A DNA stretch of 64,000 nt from contig JAUJOO010000009.1 in assembly GCA_030447585.1 (NCBI GenBank), positions 5,334 to 69,333 on the forward strand. Reading direction: 5' to 3'. This document shows positions 51,230 through 60,650 of this stretch, in pieces (the first letter of the stretch is position 1; the number at the start of each line of letters is the position of its first letter). The notes under the pieces were generated by a model, which saw only the letters and a list, made by a program, of their open reading frames with translations, was not told where the DNA came from and ran no database searches. The stretch comes from Nocardioidaceae bacterium (GTDB lineage: Bacteria > Actinomycetota > Actinomycetes > Propionibacteriales > Nocardioidaceae). Both the position numbers and the translations under genes were made by a program.

Positions 51230-52321
51230 ATGCCGGACCGGCCCAGCGTCGACCCCTTCGACGCCGTCCTCCTCGTGTCGTTTGGTGGGCCAGAACGTCC
51301 GCAGGACGTGCTCCCTTTCCTCGAGAACGTCACCCGGGGTCGCGGCATCCCGCCCGAGCGCCTTGCGGAAGTGGCCGAGCACTACTACGCCCTGGGCGGC
51401 CGCAGCCCCATCAACGACCAGTGCCGCGCGTTGCTCAAGGCCGTGGAGGCCGACCTGGGGGAGCATGGCATCGACATCGCTGTCTACTGGGGCAACCGCA
51501 ACTGGCAGCCCTTCCTCCACGACGCCGTTGCCCGCATGCGTGATGACGGCGTACGCCGGGCGGCCGCGATCGTGACGAGCGCGTACTCGTCGTACTCGGG
51601 ATGTCGCCAGTACCGCGAGAGCCTGTACGACGCCGTCGCCGGCACACCAGACGCGCCGCGAATCGACAAGCTGCGCCACTACTTCAACCACCCGGGTTTC
51701 GTAAGAGCGTTCGTCGACACCACCTGTGAAGCGCTGGCGTTGTTGCCGCAGGACCTGCAGCCCGGTGCACGGCTGGTCTTTGTCACGCACTCGATCCCCA
51801 TCGCGATGGCCGCCGCTGCCGGACCGCGAGGAGATGCCTACGTGGACCAGCACCGTTTTGTGGCCGAGGCTGTCGCGCACGAAGTGCGGGAGCGCACGGG
51901 AGCGGCGCACGCCTTCGACCTCGTCTACTGCAGCAGGTCGGGAACGGCCTCGACGCCCTGGTTGGAGCCCGACGTGAACGACCACCTCGTAGGCCTCGCG
52001 GCCGATCGGGTGAAGGCTGTGGTGGTGGTCCCGATCGGGTTCGTCTCGGATCACATGGAGGTGATCCACGACCTCGACACGGAGGCGGCGGCCACCGCTC
52101 GACGACTCGGTCTCGGATTTGGTCGTGCATCGACCCCAGGAGTCCATCCGGCGTTCGTGTCCATCGTCCGGGACCTGCTCGTCGAACGCGCTGCCGTTGA
52201 GTCCGGTGACCCTGTGGAGCGAACCGCAACGGGACCTCTTGGTGCCACCTGGGACCTGTGTCCGGCCACCTGCTGCCCGAACCCCCGCCGGCAACGGCCG
52301 GCGCTGTGCGAGGTCACCTGA
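51230..52321 (+). CDS. hemH: Coproporphyrin(III) ferrochelatase
   Basis: Inserts Fe2+ into the porphyrin (coproporphyrin III in actinobacteria; the CpfC form). Seen: DAVLLVSFGGPERPQDVLPF, the Tyr-rich YYALGGRSPIN, IVTSAYSSYSGCRQY, FVTHSIPIAM (metal-site His) and FVSDHMEVIHDLD. The C terminus DLCPATCCPNPRRQRPALC and the internal YCSRSG provide the Cys ligands of the [2Fe-2S] cluster common in actinobacterial enzymes. The stop overlaps the ATG of the IMPase gene (TGATG), so the two are coupled. Confidence 0.95.
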   Translation: MPDRPSVDPFDAVLLVSFGGPERPQDVLPFLENVTRGRGIPPERLAEVAEHYYALGGRSPINDQCRALLKAVEADLGEHGIDIAVYWGNRNWQPFLHDAVARMRDDGVRRAAAIVTSAYSSYSGCRQYRESLYDAVAGTPDAPRIDKLRHYFNHPGFVRAFVDTTCEALALLPQDLQPGARLVFVTHSIPIAMAAAAGPRGDAYVDQHRFVAEAVAHEVRERTGAAHAFDLVYCSRSGTASTPWLEPDVNDHLVGLAADRVKAVVVVPIGFVSDHMEVIHDLDTEAAATARRLGLGFGRASTPGVHPAFVSIVRDLLVERAAVESGDPVERTATGPLGATWDLCPATCCPNPRRQRPALCEVT

Positions 52322-53142
52322 TGGCAGCGCCGCGCGAACTGCTGCAGCTGGCAGAGCGGACCGCGAGGGAGGCAGGCCGCCTTGTCGTGGCCGGCCGGCA
52401 GGATCGGGTGGAGGTCACGGCGACGAAGAGCAGTCCGACGGATGTCGTCACCGCGGTCGACCTCGCCTCCGAGCGCCTGATCCGCGAGACGATCGCCGCG
52501 GCTCGCCCGGAGGACGGCTTCGTGGGCGAGGAGGGTGAGGACCGCAGGAGCTCGTCGGGGGTGACGTGGGTGGTTGACCCCATCGACGGCACCGTCAACT
52601 TCTTGTACTCGATCAGGCAGTTCGCGGTGTCGTTGGCGGCCGCGGACACAACGGGCATGCTGGTCGCGGTCGTCCACGACCCCAACTCGGGGGAGACCTT
52701 CACCGCCGTGAGAGGGGAGGGCTGCTGGCTTGACGGCTTCCCCATCCGCCCGTCGAGCTGCCTCGACCCGGCACAGGCACTTGTCGGCACCGGCTACCAC
52801 TACCGTCCAGATGTCCGCGCGGCGCAGGCTGAGGAGACGGCGAGGCTGCTCCCACGCATCCGGGATGTGCGCCGGATGGGTTCGGCCGCACTCGACCTCT
52901 GCTACACGGCGTGTGGCAGGTACGACGCCTACGTCGAGCGCGGCCTCAGACCTTGGGACCTCGCCGCGGGCGGGCTGATCGCCCGAGAGGCAGGCGTCCG
53001 CGTCGAGGGCATCAACGGGTCTGAACCGTCGGAGTTGCTCGTCATCGCTGCCCCGGAGGCGCTCTTCGCACGGCTCCACAGGGAGCTCGTCGGGGCCGGG
53101 TTCGGAGCCTGGCCGCTCGACGGCTGGCCCCCTGCCCGCTGA
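52321..53142 (+). CDS. suhB: Inositol monophosphatase family protein (SuhB-like)
   Basis: A 273-aa Mg2+-dependent, Li+-sensitive phosphatase. Motifs: DGFVGEEGEDR (metal Glu), WVVDPIDGTVNFLYSI (DPIDGT) and RPWDLAAGGLIAREAG (WD-x-A-x-G). ATP is not used. Substrates may be inositol phosphate or histidinol phosphate; SuhB is the usual name at this synteny position between hemH/DUF4193 and sigA in actinobacteria. Coupled to hemH. Confidence 0.93.
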   Translation: MAAPRELLQLAERTAREAGRLVVAGRQDRVEVTATKSSPTDVVTAVDLASERLIRETIAAARPEDGFVGEEGEDRRSSSGVTWVVDPIDGTVNFLYSIRQFAVSLAAADTTGMLVAVVHDPNSGETFTAVRGEGCWLDGFPIRPSSCLDPAQALVGTGYHYRPDVRAAQAEETARLLPRIRDVRRMGSAALDLCYTACGRYDAYVERGLRPWDLAAGGLIAREAGVRVEGINGSEPSELLVIAAPEALFARLHRELVGAGFGAWPLDGWPPAR

Positions 53143-53357
53143 CCCGGCTCGCCGCACCGCTCCACCGTTCGTGTCCTGCGCCACATCGGGGCCGCTCTCA
53201 GGCATGGCCGAGGACACTTCTGCTGAGACGCTCCTGAGTAGACGTGGCGCGCGCGCAGTTTTTCCGGCACAATCGCGCAGCCGAGCGGGCACAAAACGCG
53301 GGACTGCTGCGTTGAACCCCTCGCACCGACGAGGCGAAGGACGAGTGAGCGGGACAG
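53143..53357. other. 215-bp leader region of the DUF4193 gene
   Basis: No gene supported. Region before the DUF4193 start; it contains a CGAAGGACGAGTGAGCGGG stretch near the ATG with an AGGACGAG ribosome site. Promoter not precisely assigned. Confidence 0.4.
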
Positions 53358-53657
53358 ATGGCTACTGACTACGACGCACCACGCAAGACCGAAGAAGAGC
53401 TGAACGAGGACTCGATCGAAGAGCTCAAGGCTCGACGTCACGACAAGAACTCAGGCAAGGTCGACGAGGACGAGGTGGAAGCGGCCGAGGCGTTCGAGTT
53501 GCCGGGCGCCGACCTGTCCCACGAGGAGCTCAGCGTGCAGGTGCTGCCCCGTCAGGAGGACGAGTTCACCTGTTCGAGCTGCTTCTTGGTTCACCACCGA
53601 AGCCAGCTCGCCTCGGAGAAGGACGGGGTTCTGGTCTGCCGGGACTGCGCGGCCTGA
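53358..53657 (+). CDS. DUF4193 zinc-ribbon-like protein, 99 aa
   Basis: Begins MATDYDAPRKTEEELNEDSI, acidic in the middle (GKVDEDEVEAAEAFELPGAD), and ends with a zinc ribbon: DEFTCSSCFLVHHRSQLASE, then VLVCRDCAA (CxxC ... CxxC). This is a small, strictly conserved actinobacterial protein (Rv2699c-like) of unknown function, RbpA-like in size and style but a distinct family. Followed by a long inverted repeat. Confidence 0.92.
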   Translation: MATDYDAPRKTEEELNEDSIEELKARRHDKNSGKVDEDEVEAAEAFELPGADLSHEELSVQVLPRQEDEFTCSSCFLVHHRSQLASEKDGVLVCRDCAA

Positions 53658-53742
53658 CAGCCGGGCCAAGCCGAGTCGACCGACCCTGCGGTGTCTCGGC
53701 CCCGGCGGTGGCGCCCTCGGGCCTTCACCCTCCGCCACTCAG

Positions 53743-53918
53743 CTGGGTCGGTCGAGGCCGAGGATCTCTTGCGCCTTCGCTTCGCTCTTTGACGGCGCTG
53801 CGAGTTCCCCTCCCCTGTGTGCCCGGCTCTCGTGCGCCATAGGCGAGGACGAGGGGATTCGCAGCGCCGTCAAAGAGCGAAGCGAAGGCGCTGCGGCCCT
53901 CGTCCTCGACCGACCCAG
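53743..53918. repeat. Long inverted repeat, arms about 70 bp (53743-53812 and 53851-53918), 38-nt loop
   Basis: Left arm starts CTGGGTCGGTCGAGG and continues CGCCTTCGCTTCGCTCTTTG; the right arm is its reverse complement, with an 8-9 nt mismatched bulge and two or three single mismatches. The arms extend through TTCCCCTC/GAGGGGA. It is located between the convergent DUF4193 and DUF4235 genes. It could be a MITE-like element or an unusually long bidirectional terminator. Confidence 0.8.
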
Positions 53919-53961
53919 GTGCGTTGGCTGACTCGTCCGCGGTCGGGCTGAGGCCGACGCG

Positions 53962-54306
53962 CTACTTGACCTTCTCCTTCGTCTCCTTCGTCGCACCCTT
54001 GTTCATGCCAGGAGGCAGGGTCCCGAACGACCTGAACCAGTAGTTCGCAGCTTTTCGCGTCGCGTACATCCGCGCCAGCCCGACGCACAGCCCACTGATC
54101 GCAGCCCAGACAAACGCCTCGTTGTTGCCGATCTCGGGCGACTCCGGGGATGTAGGCGGTTCGCGCCCGGTCGCCGACTTCCAGGCTGCGTCAAGGGCCT
54201 TCGTGGCGGCGATTCCACCCAGCAGGTACGACGCTGTACCCATGAGCTTCCAGGTCTTCTTGCCCTTCTCGGCGGGCGGCTTCTCAGCAGAGCCTTTCTT
54301 GGCCAC
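53962..54306 (-). CDS. DUF4235 family membrane protein, 114 aa
   Basis: A basic N terminus (AKKGSAEKPPAEKGKKTWK) precedes LMGTASYLLGGIAATKALDA (helix 1), AAWKSATGREPPTSPESPEI (loop), EAFVWAAISGLCVGLARMYA (helix 2) and TRKAANYWFRSFGTLPPGM. This is the DUF4235 pattern: two helices with the ATRKAA(A)xW motif. GTG start at 54306. Function unknown. Confidence 0.87.
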   Translation of the reverse strand: MAKKGSAEKPPAEKGKKTWKLMGTASYLLGGIAATKALDAAWKSATGREPPTSPESPEIGNNEAFVWAAISGLCVGLARMYATRKAANYWFRSFGTLPPGMNKGATKETKEKVK

Positions 54307-54340
54307 GGCGGGACTCCTCCGGTGAGCTGGCTGAACCCCG

Positions 54341-54805
54341 TCAGTCTTGCATGGTTCTCGCGGTGAGGCAGCGGGCGAGCGCATCGGGTCGTCGGCTCGA
54401 CACGAACCAGTACGGCACCGGGTCCATGTCGTCGTCGACCACCACCTTGACCGCGCCGCGGCAGTAGCCGCGCAGCAGGAGGAACGCACGGGCGTCGGCA
54501 TCCACCCCTGCCAGCGCCCGGCTCGAGGCCTCGTCGAGTGCCGTGACGGCTCCGATGTATCGGTGGGGCAGCCGCGCTCGTCCCACCTGCAGGCCCGCGT
54601 CATCGACTACGACACGCACCGATCCGTACCGCCAAAGGGCGACCGCCACCAGAGCCCACGCTCCGATGCCTGCCACCAGGGCGAGCTCCCAGGTCACCGC
54701 TACGAAGAGCACCCACCAGACAGCTACCGCGAACACGGTACCGACGACCCACCAGCCCATTGGCACATGCAGTGTCTCCCGGTACTCCGCGGCGCTGACG
54801 GTCAT
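54341..54805 (-). CDS. DUF3093 family membrane protein, 154 aa
   Basis: Starts MTVSAAEYRETLHVPMGWWV; two adjacent helices (VVGTVFAVAVWWVLFVAVTW and LALVAGIGAWALVAVALWRY) are followed by a soluble PH-like part ending RGYCRGAVKVVVDDDMDPVP and YWFVSSRRPDALARCL. Typical DUF3093 (Rv2698-like), always beside dut in actinobacteria and divergent from it. Function unknown. Confidence 0.9.
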   Translation of the reverse strand: MTVSAAEYRETLHVPMGWWVVGTVFAVAVWWVLFVAVTWELALVAGIGAWALVAVALWRYGSVRVVVDDAGLQVGRARLPHRYIGAVTALDEASSRALAGVDADARAFLLLRGYCRGAVKVVVDDDMDPVPYWFVSSRRPDALARCLTARTMQD

Positions 54806-54895
54806 GCTGGCAAGCCTGCCACCATCGCGCCGAGTAGGGTTGGTCGCCGGGTCCGATGACCCGACGGGCGAACATGGAGAGGGGCGCCGCAGCCG

Positions 54896-55369
54896 ATGGT
54901 CGAGGTGTTGATCCAGCGGATCGACCCAGACATCTCGCTCCCTGCGTACGCGCATCCGGGAGATGCCGGCCTTGACCTGATGAGCACGGTCGACGTCGAG
55001 CTGCAGGCGGGGGAGCGGGCCATGGTGCCGACGGGAATCAGCATCGCGTTGCCGGCTGGTTTTGTCGGCCTCGTACATCCTCGCTCCGGTCTGGCAGCCA
55101 AGCACGGAGTTTCCGTCGTCAACGCGCCCGGGACCGTGGACGCGGGATTTCGCGGGGAGGTGAACGTCTTGCTCATCAACCTCGACCTTGCGGAGCCCTT
55201 CACGGTACGCCGAGGGGACCGCATCGCGCAGCTCGTCGTCCAGCGGGTGGAGCGGGTGCGGTTCGTCGAGGTGGGCCACCTTCCTGGTTCAGACCGCGGG
55301 TCGGGGGGCCACGGATCCACCGGAGGGTTCACCTCCCCGACCCAGGCACCTCAGGAGGCACAGTCGTGA
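54896..55369 (+). CDS. dut: dUTP diphosphatase
   Basis: Trimeric enzyme that hydrolyses dUTP to dUMP. All five motifs are present: [14 protein letters not shown] (I), [15 protein letters not shown] (II), [14 protein letters not shown] (III), [14 protein letters not shown] (IV) and the C-terminal [12 protein letters not shown] (V). 157 aa, normal length. The stop overlaps the next start, placing dut in a run with DUF3710, the OB-fold gene and DUF3159. Confidence 0.97.
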   Translation: MVEVLIQRIDPDISLPAYAHPGDAGLDLMSTVDVELQAGERAMVPTGISIALPAGFVGLVHPRSGLAAKHGVSVVNAPGTVDAGFRGEVNVLLINLDLAEPFTVRRGDRIAQLVVQRVERVRFVEVGHLPGSDRGSGGHGSTGGFTSPTQAPQEAQS

Positions 55370-56046
55370 TCTTTCGTCGCCGGCCCAGGCCAACCGACGA
55401 CCGTGGGGCGAGCGCCGACGCATCAGGCAGCGACGACTCCGTCGTGGACGTCACCGCGTTGCCGCCTGGGCGCCCCCACGGTCCCTGGGATCGCAGCGAG
55501 ACCAAGGCCGACGAGGACGACCCCCACTACATCGACCTCGGAGGCCTCGTCGTACGCGGCCGTGAGGGGCTCGAACTGCGCCTGCAGGTAGATGAGCAGA
55601 CACAGACGGTCACCTCCGTCCTGTTCGCCGGGCCTGAGTCAGGCCTCGAGCTGCGAGCGTTCGCCGCTCCTCGACACGAGGACCTCTGGGACGACATCCG
55701 CTCGGACATCGCTGCGGAGGCTGCCAAGCGCGGGGGCACCGCCACGGAGACGGAGGGCGAGTACGGCACAGAGCTCAAGGTGGTCGTGCACGTGAAGACC
55801 CCCGATGGTCGAAACGCCACGCAGGCCACCCGCATCGTAGGCGTCAACGGCCCCCGGTGGCTGCTGCGAGCGACGTTCCTCGGCAAGAGTGCGGCGGGCG
55901 CAGATCCCACCGGAGCGCTGGAGTCGGCGCTGCGTGACGTCATCGTGGTTCGCGGGGACGCGCCGATGGCGCCGCGGGTCATGCTCCCTTTGAAGATGCC
56001 AGACGGCGTCCGGTCGGTGACGGACGACGATGCAGCCATCGACTGA
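55366..56046 (+). CDS. DUF3710 domain-containing protein, 226 aa
   Basis: Acidic first ~55 residues with [20 protein letters not shown], then [20 protein letters not shown] and [40 protein letters not shown] and the [20 protein letters not shown] block, as in Rv2696c-type proteins. Function unknown. Overlaps dut by 4 bp and is followed 1 bp later by the OB-fold gene. Confidence 0.92.
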   Translation: MIFRRRPRPTDDRGASADASGSDDSVVDVTALPPGRPHGPWDRSETKADEDDPHYIDLGGLVVRGREGLELRLQVDEQTQTVTSVLFAGPESGLELRAFAAPRHEDLWDDIRSDIAAEAAKRGGTATETEGEYGTELKVVVHVKTPDGRNATQATRIVGVNGPRWLLRATFLGKSAAGADPTGALESALRDVIVVRGDAPMAPRVMLPLKMPDGVRSVTDDDAAID

Positions 56047-56047
56047 G

Positions 56048-56446
56048 ATGACGACGAAGTACGCTGGGCGGATGACCAGCGAGGCGGCTCCCGGGAGACT
56101 TCGTCGCGCGTTGAAGAAGCTCGCTGCCACCCCCGACGAGCTGGATGCCGAGGACTTGCAGTCAGCCTCGGAGTCGGAGGGCTGCCAAAAGATTGACGGC
56201 GTCCGCGACCGGGAGCTCGTCACCGTGTATGGCCATCTGAAGAACGTCTCGCTGGCGCCCCGCGCCGGCACGCCCAGCCTGGAGGCGACGCTGTACGACG
56301 GTTCAGGCGCGGTGACCCTCGTCTGGCTCGGGCGGCGTACGATCCCAGGGATCAAGCCCGGCGCGGGCCTAGTGGCCACCGGCCGCGTCTCCTGCCATGA
56401 CCACCGCCGGGTGATCTACAACCCACGCTACGAGCTCCGGGTCTGA
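56048..56446 (+). CDS. OB-fold nucleic-acid-binding protein
   Basis: About 132 aa. The OB-fold runs from RDRELVTVYGHLKNVSLAPR through LEATLYDGSGAVTLVWLGRR and TIPGIKPGAGLVATGRVSCH, ending RRVIYNPRYELRV: the tRNA-anticodon/RecG-like OB family, seen at Rv2694c. It probably binds single-stranded nucleic acid. Start ATG 56048 or 56072 (MTSEAAPGRL). In the same operon as dut. Confidence 0.88.
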   Translation: MTTKYAGRMTSEAAPGRLRRALKKLAATPDELDAEDLQSASESEGCQKIDGVRDRELVTVYGHLKNVSLAPRAGTPSLEATLYDGSGAVTLVWLGRRTIPGIKPGAGLVATGRVSCHDHRRVIYNPRYELRV

Positions 56447-56448
56447 CG

Positions 56449-57137
56449 TTGCCCGAGACGCCGAGCACTCAGGCAGGTCTGACAGCGCAGACCGCCGCAC
56501 CCACCACCGTCGAGGCACTGGTGCGGGCACAGCTGTCGAAGGCGCTCGGCGGGAAGCGAGGCATGCTCGAGGGGGCGATTCCCACCCTTGGATTCACCGT
56601 GACGTGGATCTCGAGCCACGACCTGAGGCTGTCGTTGGTCATCTCCGGCGCTCTTGCCGTGACCGCCTTCATCGTCCGGGTGGTCCAGCGGTCGTCGGTG
56701 CAGTTCGTTTCGTCGTGAACGCGATGATCGGCATCTCCATCGCCGCGATCTTCGCGCTCCGGTCGGGAAAGGCTGAGGACGCGTTCCTCCCAGGGCTCAT
56801 CTACAACGCTGTGTACGCAACACTGCTGACCGGGTCGGTGCTGGTGCGATGGCCGCTGGTGGGTTTCATGATCGGCAGCGTGACCGGCCAGCCCACCGAG
56901 TGGCGCCGTGACCGCAACCTGGTGAAGTTGTGCTCATACCTGACCCTCATCCTGGCCGCTCCCTGCGTCGTCCGGGTCGTTGTGCAGTTTCCCCTCTACC
57001 AGGCGGGGCAGGCAGGCTGGCTGGGCATCGCCAAGATCTCCATGGGCTGGCCGCTGCAGCTCGGCGCGCTGGCCGTCATGGCCTGGATGCTGAGCCGGGA
57101 CTCGACTCCGCTCCCCCGGGCCGAGACGGCACCCTGA
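56449..57137 (+). CDS. DUF3159 integral membrane protein (one 1-nt frameshift)
   Basis: The first frame (TTG 56449) gives TTVEALVRAQLSKALGGKRG, MLEGAIPTLGFTVTWISSHD and LSLVISGALAVTAFIVRVVQ. A missing base at the T3 run 56708-56710 shifts into VVNAMIGISIAAIFALRSGK, FLPGLIYNAVYATLLTGSVL and GFMIGSVTGQPTEWRRDRNL with two more helices. Joined, this is a typical six-helix DUF3159 (Rv2693c-like). Function unknown. The break is probably an error, since the family is otherwise complete. Confidence 0.88.
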
Positions 57138-57149
57138 GACCGCCGCCGG

Positions 57150-57818
57150 CTAGTGGTGCTCGGTGGGGGCGAGCAGCCGCTCCAGGTCGTCCTCGGCCGC
57201 GGTGGTCGCCACGAAGAGCAGCTCGTCGTGGGCCTCGATAGTGGCATCGGGGTCGGGCGTGTGCACGTGGCCGTCTCGCAGGACCGCCACGAGCGAGGTG
57301 TCCCCCGGCCACGGCACGTCCTGGATCTGCGAGCCGACGTACGGGGAGTCGTCGGGCAGTGTCAGCTCCACCATGTTCGCCTCGTTCTGACGGAACGTGA
57401 AAAGCCGGACGACGTCGCCGACGGTCACCGCCTCCTCGACCAGAGCCGACATGATCCGCGGGGTGGAGACGGAGATGTCCACCCCCCACGACTCGTTGAA
57501 CAGCCACTCGTTCGAGGGATGGTTGACCCTTGCCACGGTTCTCGGCACGGCGAACTCGGTCTTGGCCAGCAACGAGATGACAAGGTTGGCCTTGTCGTCG
57601 CCGGTAGAGGCAATGACGACATCGCAGCGCTGCAGCCCAGCCTCGTCCAGTGACGACAGCTCGCAGGCGTCCGCGAGCAGCCACTCGGCAGCTGGGACCG
57701 TGGCGGCCTTGATGGCACGAGGGTTCTTGTCGATCAGGAGGACCTCGTGTCCGTTCTCCAGTAGCTCCGTGGCGACGGAGCGGCCGACGGCCCCCGCCCC
57801 TGCAATGGCAACGCGCAC
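57150..57818 (-). CDS. ceoC: TrkA-family NAD-binding potassium channel regulator (CeoC-like)
   Basis: A 222-aa peripheral protein regulating K+ uptake. The N-terminal RCK_N Rossmann domain starts MRVAIAGAGAVGRSVATELL, and ASTGDDKANLVISLLAKTEF follows; the RCK_C domain is at NMVELTLPDDSPYVGSQIQD. It pairs with the adjacent paralogue (ceoB) on the same strand, 1 bp apart. The order ceoB-ceoC beside an APC permease is the mycobacterial arrangement. No Trk membrane subunit is in the window. Confidence 0.9.
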   Translation of the reverse strand: MRVAIAGAGAVGRSVATELLENGHEVLLIDKNPRAIKAATVPAAEWLLADACELSSLDEAGLQRCDVVIASTGDDKANLVISLLAKTEFAVPRTVARVNHPSNEWLFNESWGVDISVSTPRIMSALVEEAVTVGDVVRLFTFRQNEANMVELTLPDDSPYVGSQIQDVPWPGDTSLVAVLRDGHVHTPDPDATIEAHDELLFVATTAAEDDLERLLAPTEHH

Positions 57819-57819
57819 G

Positions 57820-58479
57820 TCAGGCCTCCTCTGAGCGGTCCGCGATGGCCGCCTCGACGGCCTCGGCCCGGTCGTCGGCTATGACGAGATGCAGCCGGTC
57901 GCCGTCCTGGAGGACGGTTTCCGGCGCGACCATCTTGCCTTCCCCGAGGCGTGTGTAGAAGGCGATCCGAGCGCCGGTCGTCTCCAGCTCGGTGGCGCGG
58001 CGGCCGACCCAGGCCTCCGGTGCGTCCATCACCGTGATCCGGATCGCGCCCGAGGGATCTCGCCACTCCGGCTCGGAGCCGTGGGGAAGCAGCCGACGCA
58101 TGATCTGGTCTGCCGTCCAGCGAACCGTGGCGACGGTGGGGATCCCGAGCCGCTGGTAGACCTCGGCCCGTCCTGGGTCGTAGATGCGTGCCACGACGTT
58201 GTCGATGCCGAAGGTCTCGCGCGCCACCCGGGCGGAGATGATGTTCGAGTTGTCCCCGCTGCTGACTGCGGCGAAGGCGCCCGCCTCCTTGATCCCGGCC
58301 GCCTCGAGCACCAGCTGGTCGAACCCGTAGCCGGTGATCTTCTCCCCGCCAAAACCCGGTCCCAGCCGGCGGAAGGCGTCTTGGTCGGCGTCGATCACCG
58401 AGACGGAGTGGCTGCGGTCCTCGAGTGCCCTGGCCAGGGTCGAACCAACCCGGCCGCAGCCCATGATGACGACGTGCAC
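57820..58479 (-). CDS. ceoB: TrkA-family NAD-binding potassium channel regulator (CeoB-like)
   Basis: A 219-aa protein, GTG start 58479 (the ORF-track N-terminal 80 aa is upstream shadow). RCK_N: MHVVIMGCGRVGSTLARALE, then VSSGDNSNIISARVARETFG. RCK_C: IRITVMDAPEAWVGRRATEL and QDGDRLHLVIADDRAEAVEA. It forms an operon with ceoC and is divergent from the APC permease with ~130 bp of shared promoter. Both subunits likely act on one K+ transporter located elsewhere. Confidence 0.9.
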   Translation of the reverse strand: MHVVIMGCGRVGSTLARALEDRSHSVSVIDADQDAFRRLGPGFGGEKITGYGFDQLVLEAAGIKEAGAFAAVSSGDNSNIISARVARETFGIDNVVARIYDPGRAEVYQRLGIPTVATVRWTADQIMRRLLPHGSEPEWRDPSGAIRITVMDAPEAWVGRRATELETTGARIAFYTRLGEGKMVAPETVLQDGDRLHLVIADDRAEAVEAAIADRSEEA

Positions 58480-58610
58480 GTCTGCTCTCCTGGTCTTCGC
58501 TGACTGGTCCGAACCGGCGAGCCACTGCGCCATGTCGGTGACTCCGTATTCATCTGACGCTACACCGAGGCGACAGCAGTTGGGTGGCTCTCGGGGTCTA
58601 GCATCGCCAG

Positions 58611-60650
58611 GTGAGCATCGCAGACGTGGGCAAGCGGTTGCTGATCGGCCGCAAGCTGCGCAACACCCAGCTGGGGGAGACGCTGCTCCCCAAGCGCATC
58701 GCGCTCCCCGTCTTCGCAAGCGACGCCCTGTCGTCGGTGGCCTACGCTCCTGACGAGATCTTCCTGGTTCTCTCAGCGGCGGGGGTGGCCTACTACACCC
58801 TGTCCTGGAAGATCGGCCTGTGCGTCGCGCTGGTCATGCTCGTCGTCATTGCGTCCTACCGGCAAAACGTCCAGGCCTACCAGTCCGGCGGCGGTGACTA
58901 CGAGGTGGCCACCACGAACGTCGGTTCGACGGCAGGCCTCACGGTGGCGAGTGCGCTGATCGTCGACTACGTCTTGACGGTGGCGGTGTCCATCTCCTCC
59001 GCAGCCCAGTACGCCGCCGCCGCCATCGAGCCCGTCCAAGGCCACCAGGCGACTGTGGCGATCCTTGCCGTCGTCTTTCTGATGACGATGAACCTGCGCG
59101 GCGTCAGGGAGTCCGGCACTGTGTTCGCGATACCGACGTACGTCTTCATCGTGGCGGTCTTCTCGATGGCGATATGGGGTTTCTTCCGTTACTTCCGTGG
59201 GACGCTGCCGCAGTCCGAGCTTGCCGGCTACAGCATCCAGGGAACCCAGACGATCGCCGGCGGGTTCGGCAGTATGGCGCTGGTCTTCTTGGTCCTGCGC
59301 GCCTTCGCGTCGGGATCGGCCGCGCTCACCGGAGTCGAGGCGATCAGCAACAGTGTGCCGGCATTTCGCAAGCCGAAGGGCAAGAACGCCGCCACCACAC
59401 TGCTGCTCCTCGGCGTCATCGCGGTCATGATGGGCCTGTCCATCCTCGTGCTAGGCAACCTCATGCACGTCAGGCTTGCCGAAGTACACAACGGGGTTCG
59501 GCTGGTCGACCCGCAAGGCGATCTGGTGCCCGTCGACTTCCATCAGGACCCCCTGATCGGGCAGTTGGCGAAGGGAGTCTTCGACCATTTCCCGATCGGG
59601 TTCTACGTCGTCGCCGCCGCGACCGGCATCATCTTGGTGCTGGCGGCCAACACCGCCTTCAACGGGTTCCCTGTCCTTGCCTCGATCCTGTCAGGCGACG
59701 GCTACCTGCCGCGTCAGCTCCACACCCGCGGCGACCGCCTGGCATTCTCGAACGGCATCGTCTTGCTGGCGGGGTTCGCGATCCTGCTCATCTACGTCTT
59801 CGACGCCGAGGTCACCAAGCTCATCCAGCTCTACATCGTCGGTGTCTTCGTGTCCTTCACGCTCAGCCAGACGGGCATGGTCCGGCACTGGACGCGTCTG
59901 CTGCGCACCGAGACCGATGGCGCTGAGCGGATGCGGATGCGGCGCAGCCGCGTCGTCAACAGCATCGGACTCAGCGTCACCGCCCTGGTGCTGGTCATCG
60001 TGCTCGTCACCAAGTTCACGCACGGAGCCTGGATCGCCATCACGGCGATGGCAGTTCTCTTCTTCATCATGCGGGGCATCCGTCACCACTACGAGCTCGT
60101 CGCCAGCGAGCTCGCGGCCGGGGAAGGAGACACGTCCCTGCCCTCGCGAATACACGCGATCGTGCTTGTCTCGAAGGTCCACAAACCGACCCTTCGTGCT
60201 GTCGCTTACGCCCGGGCGTCGCGGCCCAGCACTCTGGAAGCCCTTACCGTGCACGTCGACGACGAGACGACCGAGCAGCTGATGGCCCGCTGGGACGAGA
60301 CCGGGCTGCCGGTCCCGCTGCGGGTGCTGGCCTCGCCGTACCGCGAGATCACCAAGCCGATCCTCGAATACGTCCGCGACATCCGACGCCGGTCTCCCCG
60401 CGACATCGTCGCCGTCTACATCCCGGAGTACATCGTCGGACGGTGGTGGGAGCAGCTTCTCCACAACCAGACGGCGCTTCGGCTGAAGAGCCGGCTGCTG
60501 TTCACGCCCGGTGTGATGGTGACCTCGGTGCCGTTCCAGCTGCGGTCATCTGCAGCGGCCGAGGAGCGGGCCGAGCGCGAGCTGCACGTGGCAGGCGGCG
60601 TACGGCGTGGTCTGATACGTCAGAGGCGCCGCGACGATGACGACCGCTGA
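58611..60650 (+). CDS. APC-family permease with C-terminal cytosolic domain
   Basis: A 679-aa membrane protein. About 12 helices lie in residues 25-495; the first conserved block is LPVFASDALSSVAYAPDEIF, followed by VTVAVSISSAAQYAAAAIEP. A cytosolic C-terminal domain of ~170 aa (HAIVLVSKVHKPTLRAVAYA, LEALTVHVDDETTEQLMARW) resembles a universal-stress/KtrA-like fold. This is the Rv2690c-type family, an amino-acid/polyamine/cation permease. Substrate unknown, but adjacency to two TrkA-type K+ regulators raises potassium transport as a possibility. GTG start. Confidence 0.88.
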   Translation: MSIADVGKRLLIGRKLRNTQLGETLLPKRIALPVFASDALSSVAYAPDEIFLVLSAAGVAYYTLSWKIGLCVALVMLVVIASYRQNVQAYQSGGGDYEVATTNVGSTAGLTVASALIVDYVLTVAVSISSAAQYAAAAIEPVQGHQATVAILAVVFLMTMNLRGVRESGTVFAIPTYVFIVAVFSMAIWGFFRYFRGTLPQSELAGYSIQGTQTIAGGFGSMALVFLVLRAFASGSAALTGVEAISNSVPAFRKPKGKNAATTLLLLGVIAVMMGLSILVLGNLMHVRLAEVHNGVRLVDPQGDLVPVDFHQDPLIGQLAKGVFDHFPIGFYVVAAATGIILVLAANTAFNGFPVLASILSGDGYLPRQLHTRGDRLAFSNGIVLLAGFAILLIYVFDAEVTKLIQLYIVGVFVSFTLSQTGMVRHWTRLLRTETDGAERMRMRRSRVVNSIGLSVTALVLVIVLVTKFTHGAWIAITAMAVLFFIMRGIRHHYELVASELAAGEGDTSLPSRIHAIVLVSKVHKPTLRAVAYARASRPSTLEALTVHVDDETTEQLMARWDETGLPVPLRVLASPYREITKPILEYVRDIRRRSPRDIVAVYIPEYIVGRWWEQLLHNQTALRLKSRLLFTPGVMVTSVPFQLRSSAAAEERAERELHVAGGVRRGLIRQRRRDDDDR

